From Tannerella sp. (lineage in GTDB: Bacteria; Bacteroidota; Bacteroidia; Bacteroidales; Tannerellaceae), in contig JAIRYY010000311.1 of assembly GCA_031267485.1 (NCBI GenBank), forward strand, positions 1-12,920: 12,920 nucleotides of DNA. Reading direction: 5' to 3'. Both the position numbers and the translations under genes were made by a program. Positions 1 to 8,318 of this stretch are shown in pieces (position 1 is the stretch's first letter; each line of letters opens with the position of its first letter). Under the pieces are notes generated by a model, which worked only from the letters and a program-made list of their open reading frames with translations, did not search any database and was not told where the DNA came from.

Positions 1-132
1 ACCCGCTCGCCCTTCACGCTGACGTTCGACGAGCGCGACCGGGGCAAAACGGCCTACTTCTGTCTCCGCTGGGAAAGCACCCGCGGCGAAAAAGGCCCGT
101 GGAGCGAAATCGTCATGGCCGTCATACCGTAG
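1..132 (+). CDS. C-terminal end of a fibronectin-like hypothetical protein (partial)
   Basis: An open frame runs from base 1 to a TAG at 130-132 and gives 43 residues ending in GEKGPWSEIVMAVIP. The start lies outside the window. The segment YFCLRWESTRGEKGPWSEI resembles, from memory, the last strand of fibronectin type III-like domains at the C-terminus of short uncharacterised Bacteroidetes proteins. No catalytic motif is visible in this fragment. A strong terminator follows 13 bases after the stop, so this gene ends its own transcription unit. The frame is convincing from its composition (R, E, G and W-rich, no internal stop) and from the terminator position. The function is unknown. Confidence 0.6.
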   Translation, partial: TRSPFTLTFDERDRGKTAYFCLRWESTRGEKGPWSEIVMAVIP

Positions 133-144
133 GCTGCTCACTGC

Positions 145-200
145 GGGGGGGGGTGCCAAAAGACTGTTTATCCCGTCGTTGACACCCTCCCCCTTTTTTT
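145..200 (+). terminator. Rho-independent terminator after the first partial gene
   Basis: The left arm at 145-157 (nine G then TGCC) pairs with the right arm at 181-193 (GACACCCTCCCCC). This gives 13 positions with one G-U wobble and one mismatch, followed directly by seven T (194-200). The loop is 23 nt. It isolates the upstream fragment from the 281-4767 pair. Confidence 0.8.
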
Positions 201-280
201 ATGGACGTTATAAACAGAAAAACGGAGTATCCCGAAAAGCCGCGAAAAGAGTAGGGGAAATTCAATAGGAAACAAACGAA

Positions 281-580
281 ATGAAAATAGTCATATACAC
301 AGAAAAACCGGAAGAGTTTATAGAGAAAATCCGGGAAGAGATTACCGGTGAAAGAGTCAAAACATGGGATTTTACGGGTGATAATCTTGTTCATACCGGA
401 GGAAAAGGTCAATGGGAAGATATATTTTTATCTCCCGGAATAAGGAAGGACAGAATATCGGTTTCTGCCGTGAGAAGTCCACAGCAGGACAGGGGCGGGG
501 AGAGCTATGTGATGGGCCGGTTTGTGGAATTGCTGCTGACCCATTTATACAGGGATTTTGATAAGATTGAAATATACTGA
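281..580 (+). CDS. Small protein of unknown function, 99 aa
   Basis: ATG at 281 to TGA at 578-580. The protein starts MKIVIYTEKPEEFIEKIREE and ends DFDKIEIY. It has no signal peptide or membrane segment and reads as a small soluble alpha/beta protein with charged helices. The layout KTWDFTGDN..HT....W, then GRFVELLLTHLYRDF near the end, reminds me of an unnamed family of ~100-aa bacterial proteins with KTW..D.D.DFTH and HGRF.E.LL.HF motifs, but I cannot name it or assign a function. The stop is 11 bases before the ATG of the large surface protein, so the two are probably co-transcribed. No recognisable promoter is visible in 201-280. Base use is more A/T-rich than in the housekeeping genes downstream. 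A 100-codon frame on the opposite strand (372-674) overlaps it but runs into the signal-peptide region of the next gene, so it is less credible. Confidence 0.7.
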   Translation: MKIVIYTEKPEEFIEKIREEITGERVKTWDFTGDNLVHTGGKGQWEDIFLSPGIRKDRISVSAVRSPQQDRGGESYVMGRFVELLLTHLYRDFDKIEIY

Positions 581-591
581 CAAATAAACTT

Positions 592-3500
592 ATGAAAAAA
601 ATCATTCTTTTGACAATACTGTGCCTGTTTTGGGCGACGGGCGCAGTTTCCGCCCGGGGTTTCAGCGGCGGCACGGGTGCGGAAGACGACCCGTTTCTGA
701 TTTCTTCAAAAGAGGATATGGAGGAACTGGCGAAAAGAAATTTTTATTATTACCCGGGTGAGTATTTTTTGCTGACGCAGGATCTGACCGGGATTACCAC
801 GACAGTAGGAGATGATTTTTATTCTTTCAACGGCACTTTTGACGGCGGCGGACATACGCTGGAAATGAACGTGGATACGGCGGCCGTTTATGCCGGCGTT
901 TTTGCCTGTGCTGCCGGCGCAACAATAAGGAATCTGGGCGTGAAAGGCAGTATTTCCGTGACGACAACAACGTCCGCGGATGTCGGCGGTATTTGCGGTT
1001 ATGCCAGAAGCACGGCCATTGTCAATTGTTACAATGGGGCGAAGATTACGATTCGTGTGTCTGCCGCGAGTTATTCCTCCTCTTTTGCCGGCGGCATTTG
1101 CGGATCGGCGCCCGGTGTTACTGTACGCAATTGCCACAATACGGGAGAAATTACTTTTTACAATTATTCTCCCAATGTTCATCACATTTATTCCGGCGGT
1201 ATTTGCGGACAGATGTCCGGTTGTATAAGTGACAGCTATAATACGGGGGAAATAGTAACGGATGCTTCTGTTTCTCCATATACAGACAATATGGCTACAT
1301 CCGGGGGTATTTGTGGAAGCGCTAATATTTACTATGCATCCTCCAATGATACCATAATAAATTGTTATAACACCGGCAAGGTTATAGCCAAAGCCCATGT
1401 CAGCAGTTATTCCGGCGGTATTTATGGACGGGCAATGGATGGAATTACAAGCAGTATTACCGTAATAAAATGTTGCAATACGGGGGACGTTATAGCTGAT
1501 ACTAATAGCGGCGGTATTTGTGCCACCGCAGTTTCAAATTTTATAACTGTCAGCAATTGCCGTAATACCGGAAAAATTACGGCGGTTACCAGTTCTGCCG
1601 GCGGTATCTGTGGAACAGCAACATGCTCTACCGGGAATATAAACGCGATTGCTATTATCAGCAATTGCTCTAATTCCGGCGAGATCACAGGAAATTTTTA
1701 TACCGGCGGTATTTGCGGAGATACAGATGATATCAATATCCGCAACTGTCATAATAAAGGGAAAGTTACAGGAGGAGGATATTGCACCGGCGGCATCTGT
1801 GGAAATGCAAAGGCTAATTCCAACAGTTCTACTGTTATCGACAACTGTTATAATACGGGAGAGATTCTTGCCGAACCCGATAAGGTGACGTATTCTGATG
1901 CCGGCGGTATTTGCGGACATGCAGAAGATATCAATATCCGCAACTGTTATAATACAGGAGAGATTATTGCCGAATCTGATGGCGGCGGTATTTGTGGATA
2001 TTCATCAAGCGGCAGTAAGGTAAGTAATTGTTTTGCGGCCAATGCGACCATTACGGCAAAAACAGCAAGGAGAATTAGCGGCATAACCGTTGAAAATTGC
2101 CATGCTCTTGCTTCCATGCAGGTAAACGGAGCAACGGTGACCAGTCAGGACGCCAACGGCAAAGACGGAAAAGATGCCGGTCCTGCCGACTTGCAAAGCC
2201 GGTCGTGGATTGAAGAACATCTGGCATGGGATTTTGAGGAAGTCTGGGGTATGTCCACCGAAACGGGCTTCCCGATTATCAAGACCGTAAACGTAATATT
2301 CATGTTGCAGGAGGCGATCTCTTATGGAGAACGGATTCCGTTAAGCGCATTCAGCAACAACACGTCAACCTCCATTCTGTTTACGAGTTCCGACGATGCG
2401 ACAGCTGAAATATCCGGCGACACGCTGATCGCCAGAAAGGCGGGAACCGTAGCCGTTACGGCTTCACAACCCGCAGTCAACGGCTATCTGCCGGGCGACA
2501 CGACCGTCAACCTGACAATATCCCCCGTTTCATTGACGGTCAGCGGCGACACGGCAAGGCGCACGTATGGAGAGCAGAATCCGAATTTCGTTTTACATTA
2601 CAGCGGCTTTGTAAACAATGAAACGGAAGCGGTTCTGACCGACCGTCCGGCCGTTTCCCTCCAGGATATTACCGCCACAAGCGACGCCGGGACATACCAC
2701 ATTCCCATCGAGGGAGGCTCTGCCGAAAATTATACGTTCAATTACCTGAAGACGGTACTGATTATCGAGAAGGCGGACTTGACCGTCAGCGTTCAGGATG
2801 CGCAACGCGAGTGGGGAGAAGCCAATCCTGAATTTACGCTGGCCTGTTCGGGCTTCAGGAACGGTGAAGACGAGTCGGTACTGGATATACTCCCGGATAC
2901 CGTTTGCCTGGCGGACGAAAGTTCACCCGTCGGGTTTTATGACATTATACTGTCGGGAGGAATGGACAAAAATTACAATTATCTGCCGGTCGACGGAAAA
3001 CTCGAAGTGATTCCGGCGCGCCAAAACATCTCTTTCGAGGAATTTTCTTCACATACCTACGGCGACGGGACGCTCGTCCTTCCCGAAACCTCCGGCAGCG
3101 GACTGCCTGTTTCTTATGAAAGTGACAATCCGCAGGTAGCGACTGTTGAGGGAAATATCCTGACGATTACCGGCGCAGGCACATGCTCCGTTACCGCCTC
3201 GCAGGCCGGAAATGAAAACTATTCGGTAGCCCCGCCGGTTTCTCAAACGCTGGTCGTAGACAGGGCGCTGCTGACCGTTGCGGCCGAAGACAAAACCCGT
3301 GAATACGGTGAAGAAAATCCCCCGTTCACGCTGGCTTATTCCGGATTCATAAACGATGAAACGGAATCGACGCTGTCACAACTGCCGGATGTCGCCACCG
3401 ATGCGCAAGTTACCGACAATGTCGGCGTTTACGGCATCACAGTCAGCGGCGGCGAGGCCAACAATTATACGGTTATCCCTCAATCCGGCACGCTGACCGT

Positions 3501-4767
3501 CACCCCCGCACTGTTGACCGTCCTGGTGGACGGCAAGGAATGTGAATACGGCGATGACCTCCCGACGCTGACTTACTCGATTGAAGGATTCAAAAACGGC
3601 GATACCCCGGACGATATAGACCTGCTTCCTGCGGTAAGCGTTTCGGCTGTTGCCGCCGTTCCCGTTCCCGTCGGAACATATTCCATTGAAGCGGTCGATG
3701 CTTCCGACAACAATTACGATTTTAGTTACACGGCAGGGCAGCTGACGGTCGCGGCGGCGACGCTGACCGTCGCCGCCGCGGATACGGCCCGCGAGTACGG
3801 CGCCGCCAATCCTGCGTTTAAGATTGTCTGTTCGGGCTTCAAAAACGGCGAAACCGAAGCGGTATTTTCCACACAACCGCTCGCTGCGAGTTTGGCCGGG
3901 GCGACCAGCGACACGGGCGTTTACGGCATCGTTGTCAGTGGCGGCACAGCCAACAATTACGCGATTACCCACCAGGACGGTACGCTGACGGTAGACAGAG
4001 CGCCGCTGACCGTCGCCGCCGCGGATACGACCCGCGAGTACGGCGCCGCCAATCCCGCGTTTAAGATTGTCTGTTCGGGCTTCAAAAACGGCGAAACCGA
4101 AGCGGTATTTTCCACACAACCGCTCGCTGCGAGTTTGGCCGAGGCGACCAGCGACACGGGCGTTTACGACATCGTTGTCAGTGGCAGCACAGCCAATAAT
4201 TACGCGATTACCCACCAGAACGGTACGCTGACGGTAGACAGGGCGCCGCTGACCGTCGCCGTCAGGGATACGACCCGCGAGTCAGGCGCGTCAAACCCTG
4301 CCTTTACATTCACTTATTCCGGCTTCATGAACGGCGAAGACGCATCGGTACTGGACCGGCTGCCCGACGTAACCTGTGCCGCAAACGAAAGTTCGTCCCC
4401 CGGTTTCTACGCGATTGAACTGTCCGGCGGCTCCGACAACAATTATGAATATGTCTTTTACAACGGACGCCTGGAGGTAACAGACGCTCCGACGGACGAT
4501 CCCGAAATGCCGCCGGAACCGGTTGCCAATCCCGCAATGCCGCAGGAACTGACCGTCTATCCCAACCCCGCCCGGCGCGACCTGTACATCCGCAGCGACC
4601 GGCCGGTATCGAAAGTGGAGATATACAGTCAGGTGGGCGTTTGCGTGTTCGTCGACGACCGCGTCACCGGAAAGATAGACATCAGCCGGTTGAACGACGG
4701 CATTTACGTCATGCGGATTTACATGTCGGGCACGCCGCAGACGCGGATGATTGTCGTTAAACATTAA
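592..4767 (+). CDS. Large secreted surface protein: GLUG repeats, MBG/Ig-like repeats, T9SS sorting domain (1391 aa)
   Basis: Residues 1-22 form a Sec signal peptide (MKKIILLTILCLFWATGAVSA, cleavage near A22). Residues ~23-128 contain DDPFLISSKEDMEELA and NGTFDGGGHT, typical of the strand-rich cap before GLUG repeats. Residues ~130-500 hold about 11 GLUG repeats of the form GGICG...NCYNTGxI, most with two Cys. An Ig-like/Big_2-type module follows at ~550-640. Residues ~648-1299 hold eight ~80-residue modules, seven of MBG type (LTVxxxDxxREYGxxNP..., ending NNY...G.LTV) and one Ig-like variant. A Pro-rich linker at ~1300-1317 leads to the Por_Secre_tail sorting domain (1318-1391: LTVYPNP...SRLNDGIYVMRI...MIVVKH). 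This implies export by Sec, then T9SS, with cell-surface attachment or release. An adhesin or structural role is inferred; no enzymatic motif is seen. A 243-bp tandem duplication lies inside. The gene is followed by a terminator at 4802. Confidence 0.93.
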   Translation: MKKIILLTILCLFWATGAVSARGFSGGTGAEDDPFLISSKEDMEELAKRNFYYYPGEYFLLTQDLTGITTTVGDDFYSFNGTFDGGGHTLEMNVDTAAVYAGVFACAAGATIRNLGVKGSISVTTTTSADVGGICGYARSTAIVNCYNGAKITIRVSAASYSSSFAGGICGSAPGVTVRNCHNTGEITFYNYSPNVHHIYSGGICGQMSGCISDSYNTGEIVTDASVSPYTDNMATSGGICGSANIYYASSNDTIINCYNTGKVIAKAHVSSYSGGIYGRAMDGITSSITVIKCCNTGDVIADTNSGGICATAVSNFITVSNCRNTGKITAVTSSAGGICGTATCSTGNINAIAIISNCSNSGEITGNFYTGGICGDTDDINIRNCHNKGKVTGGGYCTGGICGNAKANSNSSTVIDNCYNTGEILAEPDKVTYSDAGGICGHAEDINIRNCYNTGEIIAESDGGGICGYSSSGSKVSNCFAANATITAKTARRISGITVENCHALASMQVNGATVTSQDANGKDGKDAGPADLQSRSWIEEHLAWDFEEVWGMSTETGFPIIKTVNVIFMLQEAISYGERIPLSAFSNNTSTSILFTSSDDATAEISGDTLIARKAGTVAVTASQPAVNGYLPGDTTVNLTISPVSLTVSGDTARRTYGEQNPNFVLHYSGFVNNETEAVLTDRPAVSLQDITATSDAGTYHIPIEGGSAENYTFNYLKTVLIIEKADLTVSVQDAQREWGEANPEFTLACSGFRNGEDESVLDILPDTVCLADESSPVGFYDIILSGGMDKNYNYLPVDGKLEVIPARQNISFEEFSSHTYGDGTLVLPETSGSGLPVSYESDNPQVATVEGNILTITGAGTCSVTASQAGNENYSVAPPVSQTLVVDRALLTVAAEDKTREYGEENPPFTLAYSGFINDETESTLSQLPDVATDAQVTDNVGVYGITVSGGEANNYTVIPQSGTLTVTPALLTVLVDGKECEYGDDLPTLTYSIEGFKNGDTPDDIDLLPAVSVSAVAAVPVPVGTYSIEAVDASDNNYDFSYTAGQLTVAAATLTVAAADTAREYGAANPAFKIVCSGFKNGETEAVFSTQPLAASLAGATSDTGVYGIVVSGGTANNYAITHQDGTLTVDRAPLTVAAADTTREYGAANPAFKIVCSGFKNGETEAVFSTQPLAASLAEATSDTGVYDIVVSGSTANNYAITHQNGTLTVDRAPLTVAVRDTTRESGASNPAFTFTYSGFMNGEDASVLDRLPDVTCAANESSSPGFYAIELSGGSDNNYEYVFYNGRLEVTDAPTDDPEMPPEPVANPAMPQELTVYPNPARRDLYIRSDRPVSKVEIYSQVGVCVFVDDRVTGKIDISRLNDGIYVMRIYMSGTPQTRMIVVKH
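3762..4247 (+). repeat. Two tandem 243-bp coding repeats (MBG modules 6 and 7)
   Basis: Unit 1 is 3762-4004 and unit 2 is 4005-4247, each exactly 243 bp (81 codons, in frame). By eye they differ at about eight bases, including A to T in AREYG/TREYG, G to E, G to D in YGIVV/YDIVV and D to N in HQDG/HQNG. The next module (from 4248) has the same length and start but is much more diverged. This indicates a recent in-frame duplication in an older array. Confidence 0.93.
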
Positions 4768-4801
4768 CGGCGCGGGTTCAGCCCCCCGGCAATTCAATGC
4801 G

Positions 4802-4839
4802 AAACCGCCACGGCCAAACGTCGTGGCGGTTTTGTTTTT
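4802..4839 (+). terminator. Rho-independent terminator after the surface-protein gene
   Basis: An 11-bp perfect stem, AAACCGCCACG (4802-4812) with CGTGGCGGTTT (4822-4832), encloses a 9-nt loop. A T-rich run follows to 4839 (TGTTTTT). It lies 35 bases after the stop codon at 4767. Confidence 0.93.
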
Positions 4840-4949
4840 ACCGCCTGACGCTGCGCCGGCATAAACGAACAGCGCATAAATAAACGGATGAACGGCCGGT
4901 ATCGACGCGAGGCGCTGCCGCTTCCCCCTGAAAACTTATTAACCGTAAT

Positions 4950-4984
4950 GTTGCATATACGGAAATAATCCGTATTTTTGCAAC
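4950..4984 (+). promoter_or_regulatory. Bacteroidetes-type promoter within a nested inverted repeat
   Basis: TTG at 4951-4953 and TATTTTTG at 4973-4980 are separated by 19 nt, matching the Bacteroidetes -33/-7 consensus TTG-N19-21-TAnnTTTG. Transcription would start near 4985-4988, leaving a leader of about 25 nt before the ATG at 5012. The same bases form a two-step dyad: GTTGCA (4950-4955) with TGCAAC (4979-4984), and inside it ATACGGA (4957-4963) with TCCGTAT (4969-4975). The dyad covers both promoter elements, so it could be an operator; that part is inference. No other promoter is recognisable before recA or the genes after it. Confidence 0.75.
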
Positions 4985-5011
4985 CATTCTTTTTACATAC
5001 ATTATAATATT

Positions 5012-6205
5012 ATGAGTAGAATATTGGTAATCGGAGCGGGGGGCGTGAGTACCGTGGCGGTGAAAAAGATGGCCATGAACGCCGATGTCTTCACCGACAT
5101 CATGCTGGCGAGCCGCACGAAAAGCAAATGCGACAGGATAGCCGCCGGTATCGGGGACGTGGCGGTGCGGACGGCGCAGGTTGATGCCGACAATGTCGGC
5201 GAACTGCTTGAACTGTTCGAGTCGTTCAGGCCCGAACTGGTGGTGAACCTCGCCCTGCCGTATCAGGATTTGTCCATCATGGACGCATGCCTCGCCTATG
5301 GCGTCAGCTACCTGGATACGGCCAATTATGAGCCGCTTGACGAAGCCAGATATGAATATGGCTGGCAGTGGGCTTACAGGGACAGGTTTAAAAAGGCCGG
5401 CCTGACGGCAATCCTGGGCTGCGGATTCGATCCGGGCGTGACGGGCGTCTTCACGGCTTATGCGGCGAAATATCATTTTGACCGGATTCACAGTCTGGAC
5501 ATTGTCGACTGCAACGGCGGAGACCATCACAAGGCTTTTGCCACCAACTTCAATCCCGAAATAAACATACGCGAGATTACGCAGAAAGGGCGTTATTTCG
5601 AAAACGGCGAATGGCTGGAAACGGAGCCGCTCTCCGTCCACAAACCCCTGACGTATCCCGGCATCGGCGCGCGCGAATCCTACCTCATGTATCACGAAGA
5701 GCTGGAAAGTCTCGTCAGGAACTTCCCCACAATCCGGCGCGCGCGTTTCTGGATGACGTTCGGACAGGAATACCTTACGCACCTCCGCGTGATGCGCAAC
5801 ATTGGCATGACGGGCATCAAGCCGGTCATGTACAAAGGCATGGAAATCGTTCCCGTTCAATTCCTGAAAGCCGTCCTTCCCGACCCGGGCGAACTGGGAG
5901 CGGATTATACCGGCGAAACGTCGATCGGATGCCGCATACGCGGGATAAACGACGGCCTGGAACGCACCTATTACATATACAACAACTGCAGCCATCAGGC
6001 GGCGTACCGCGAAACGGGCGCGCAGGGCGTAAGCTACACGACGGGCGTCCCGGCAATGATCGGCGCAAAGCTCTTCCTGCAGGGCGTCTGGAAGAGGCCG
6101 GGCGTGTGGAATGTCGAGGAGCTGAAGCCGGACCCGTTCATGAGGGAGCTGGAAGAACAGGGGCTGCCATGGAACGAAGTGTATGACGGCGAACTGGAAC
6201 TGTAA
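5012..6205 (+). CDS. Carboxynorspermidine/carboxyspermidine synthase (saccharopine dehydrogenase family), 397 aa
   Basis: The protein matches the saccharopine dehydrogenase-like family that makes carboxy(nor)spermidine. The N-terminal Rossmann fold shows ILVIGAGGVST (residues 4-14), which binds NAD(P)H. The conserved GCGFDPGVTG (136-145) and the C-terminal segment SYTTGVPAMIGAKLF (about 345-359) are typical of the family, and ~400 aa is its usual length. In this pathway the enzyme reductively condenses aspartate beta-semialdehyde with putrescine or diaminopropane in the cytoplasm. The product is then decarboxylated to (nor)spermidine by NspC, which is not in this window. The family is the usual spermidine route in Bacteroidetes. 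Start chosen at 5012, 31 nt after the promoter, with an A/T-rich leader lacking Shine-Dalgarno. recA starts 39 bases after the stop without an intervening terminator. Lysine-pathway saccharopine dehydrogenase is the alternative, but the length and motifs favour the polyamine enzyme. Confidence 0.87.
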   Translation: MSRILVIGAGGVSTVAVKKMAMNADVFTDIMLASRTKSKCDRIAAGIGDVAVRTAQVDADNVGELLELFESFRPELVVNLALPYQDLSIMDACLAYGVSYLDTANYEPLDEARYEYGWQWAYRDRFKKAGLTAILGCGFDPGVTGVFTAYAAKYHFDRIHSLDIVDCNGGDHHKAFATNFNPEINIREITQKGRYFENGEWLETEPLSVHKPLTYPGIGARESYLMYHEELESLVRNFPTIRRARFWMTFGQEYLTHLRVMRNIGMTGIKPVMYKGMEIVPVQFLKAVLPDPGELGADYTGETSIGCRIRGINDGLERTYYIYNNCSHQAAYRETGAQGVSYTTGVPAMIGAKLFLQGVWKRPGVWNVEELKPDPFMRELEEQGLPWNEVYDGELEL

Positions 6206-6244
6206 ATAAACTGTTCAGGAATAGTTTTCATAATAATAAATAAT

Positions 6245-7360
6245 ATGGCAAGAGAAAAGGAAGAAAAGAAAGTTAAGGCGGAAGATGCGGACGGAAAAGG
6301 CGGCGCCGTGTCCGACAAGCTGAAAGCGCTGCGCATGGCAACGGACAAGATTGAAAAAAGCTACGGCAAAGGTTCGATAATGAAACTCGGCGACGAGCGG
6401 ATTGAAGACGTGGAAGTCATACCCACCGGTTCGATCGGGCTGAATGCCGCTCTCGGCGTGGGCGGCTATCCCCGCGGACGCGTGATTGAGATATACGGCC
6501 CCGAATCGTCGGGAAAGACGACGCTCGCCATTCATGCCATTGCCGAAGCGCAGAAAGCGGGCGGCATAGCGGCGTTCATCGATGCCGAACATGCGTTCGA
6601 CCGCTTCTATGCCTCCAAGCTCGGCGTCGATGTCGACAACCTCTGGATTTCGCAGCCCGACAACGGCGAGCAGGCGCTGGAAATCACCGAACAGCTCATC
6701 CGCTCGTCGGCCGTGGACATCATCGTGATTGACTCCGTGGCCGCGCTGACGCCGAAAGCGGAAATCGAGGGCGACATGGGCGAAAACAAAGTGGGCCTCC
6801 AGGCGCGCCTCATGTCGCAGGCGCTGCGCAAGCTGACGGCCACCATCAGCAAGACGAAGACGACGTGTATCTTCATCAACCAGCTGAGGGATAAAATCGG
6901 CGTACCGTTCGGCAGTCCCGAAACGACGACGGGCGGCAATGCCCTGAAGTTTTACGCCTCCGTTCGGGTTGACATCCGCCGCATCGGGTCGCTGAAGGAC
7001 GGCGACGAGGTGCTCGGAAACCAGGCGCGCGTGAAAGTGGTGAAAAACAAAGTGGCCCCCCCGTTCCGCAAGGCGGAATTTGACATCATGTTCGGCGCCG
7101 GCATTTCCCATTCGGGCGAGATTATCGACCTGGGCGTGGAACTCAATATCGTGAAGAAAAGCGGCTCGTGGTTCAGCTATCAGGACACGAAGCTCGGACA
7201 GGGACGCGATGCCGCAAAGAAATGCGTGGAAGACAATCCCGAACTGGCCGACGAACTGGAAGGCCTGATTTTCGAAGCCCTGAAAACCAAACCCATCCCG
7301 CGCCTGTCCTCCAAAAAATCCTCGCAAAATTCGCAGGAGCAATCCGGCGACGAAGAATGA
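6245..7360 (+). CDS. recA: RecA recombinase, 371 aa
   Basis: This is the DNA strand-exchange ATPase of homologous recombination and the SOS co-protease. Walker A is GPESSGKT (residues 85-92), followed by DAEHAFD, the Walker B strand [10 protein letters not shown], and the L2 DNA-binding segment with [20 protein letters not shown]. The C-terminal tail is polar and acidic (SGDEE). The N-terminus carries about 20 extra charged residues ([20 protein letters not shown]) compared with E. coli RecA. The core is complete. No SOS-box-like dyad is visible in the 39-nt gap upstream. TAGTTTTC there is close to, but not, a -7 element. Expression may therefore depend on read-through from the promoter at 4951. 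Only 4 nt separate the stop from the next start, so recA leads directly into envelope-glycan genes, which is unusual. Confidence 0.98.
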   Translation: MAREKEEKKVKAEDADGKGGAVSDKLKALRMATDKIEKSYGKGSIMKLGDERIEDVEVIPTGSIGLNAALGVGGYPRGRVIEIYGPESSGKTTLAIHAIAEAQKAGGIAAFIDAEHAFDRFYASKLGVDVDNLWISQPDNGEQALEITEQLIRSSAVDIIVIDSVAALTPKAEIEGDMGENKVGLQARLMSQALRKLTATISKTKTTCIFINQLRDKIGVPFGSPETTTGGNALKFYASVRVDIRRIGSLKDGDEVLGNQARVKVVKNKVAPPFRKAEFDIMFGAGISHSGEIIDLGVELNIVKKSGSWFSYQDTKLGQGRDAAKKCVEDNPELADELEGLIFEALKTKPIPRLSSKKSSQNSQEQSGDEE

Positions 7361-7364
7361 ACGC

Positions 7365-8318
7365 ATGTCGAAAGACCTCTACAGGGAGCTGTGCGCGCGG
7401 GAAGACAGCATACCGCTTTTTTCGCGGGACTGGTGGCTCGATGCCGCATGTGGCGGAGAATGGGATGCGCTGACGCTGGAGAAGAATGGCCGGATACATG
7501 CCGCCATGCCGCTCTACGTGCCCCGTCGGCGCATCGTCGCCATGCCACAGTACACGCAGACGATGGGACTCTGGTTTGCCGCCGGAGCGGACGATGCGAA
7601 ATACTCATCCCTGCTCGAACACCGCCAGGCGATATGCCGCCATTTCACCGCGCAGCTGAAGGGATACCGCAGCTTCTTCCAGAATTTCAGCGCCGACTTC
7701 ACCGACTGGCTCCCGTTTTACTGGGAGGGATATTCGCAGACCACGCGCTACACGTATGTCTTGAACGGACTGCAGGACTCCGCCCGGCTGCTGGCGGACA
7801 TGAGCCGGCAGACGAGGCGCAATCTGAAAAAGGCGGAAAGCCGCTCCGTAACCGTGCGTCGCGGCGTCGCGGCGGACGACCTCATCGAGATACAGTCCCT
7901 TACCTTTCGACGGCAGCGCCGGCGGAACACGCAGAGCGCCACCGTCCTGCGGCGGCTTGTTGACGCGGCGCGCGGACGCGGCCAGGGCGACATCTTCGGC
8001 GGCTACGATGCGGACGGGAGGCTGCATGCCGCGGCATTTGTCGTGTGGCAGCGCAGTTCGGCCTATTACATCGCGGGAGGGGGCGACCCCGCGCTGCGTT
8101 CTTCCGGGGCGCACAGCCTTGTGATGTGGGAGGCGATAAGGCATGCCGCGCAGCATACGGACGCGTTCGATTTCGAGGGTTCGATGATTCCGGGCGTCGA
8201 ACGCTTCTTCCGCGAGTTTGGAGCCGTTCAGACGCCCTATTTCGCGATTTCGCGCGGCCGGCCGCGCCTCGTTGACCGGATTTGCATGAAACTTAAAAAA
8301 TACAGACAGATTTTATGA
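7365..8318 (+). CDS. FemAB/GNAT-like acyl- or aminoacyl-transferase, 317 aa
   Basis: This is a soluble protein with a tandem-GNAT layout like the Acetyltransf_6/FemAB-like group, often found in exopolysaccharide and peptidoglycan gene clusters. Residues ~15-120 contain the N-terminal half (RDWWLDAACGGEWDAL, MPLYVPRRR, QYTQTMGLWF). Residues ~145-290 carry the C-terminal half, with SRQTRRNLKKAES, YYIAGGGDPALRSSGAHSLVMWEAIRHA and FDFEGSMIPGVERFFREFG. The last segment, FDFEGS...FFREFGA, is the best family signature I can see. The substrate cannot be told from sequence. The start is 4 nt after recA's stop and the gene overlaps the next one by ATGA, so translational coupling is likely. The context points to a role in envelope glycan modification. 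A plain small-molecule acetyltransferase cannot be excluded. Confidence 0.77.
   Translation: MSKDLYRELCAREDSIPLFSRDWWLDAACGGEWDALTLEKNGRIHAAMPLYVPRRRIVAMPQYTQTMGLWFAAGADDAKYSSLLEHRQAICRHFTAQLKGYRSFFQNFSADFTDWLPFYWEGYSQTTRYTYVLNGLQDSARLLADMSRQTRRNLKKAESRSVTVRRGVAADDLIEIQSLTFRRQRRRNTQSATVLRRLVDAARGRGQGDIFGGYDADGRLHAAAFVVWQRSSAYYIAGGGDPALRSSGAHSLVMWEAIRHAAQHTDAFDFEGSMIPGVERFFREFGAVQTPYFAISRGRPRLVDRICMKLKKYRQIL

Noticed and set aside
4838..5995. 385-codon minus-strand open frame
   Set aside because: Antisense to the carboxyspermidine synthase and it reads through a terminator and promoter. No recognisable protein.
6206..6244. Possible recA promoter (TAGTTTTC) in the 39-nt gap
   Set aside because: Final G of TAnnTTTG is missing and no TTG lies at the right spacing.
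6215..7366. 383-codon minus-strand open frame
   Set aside because: Exact shadow of recA.
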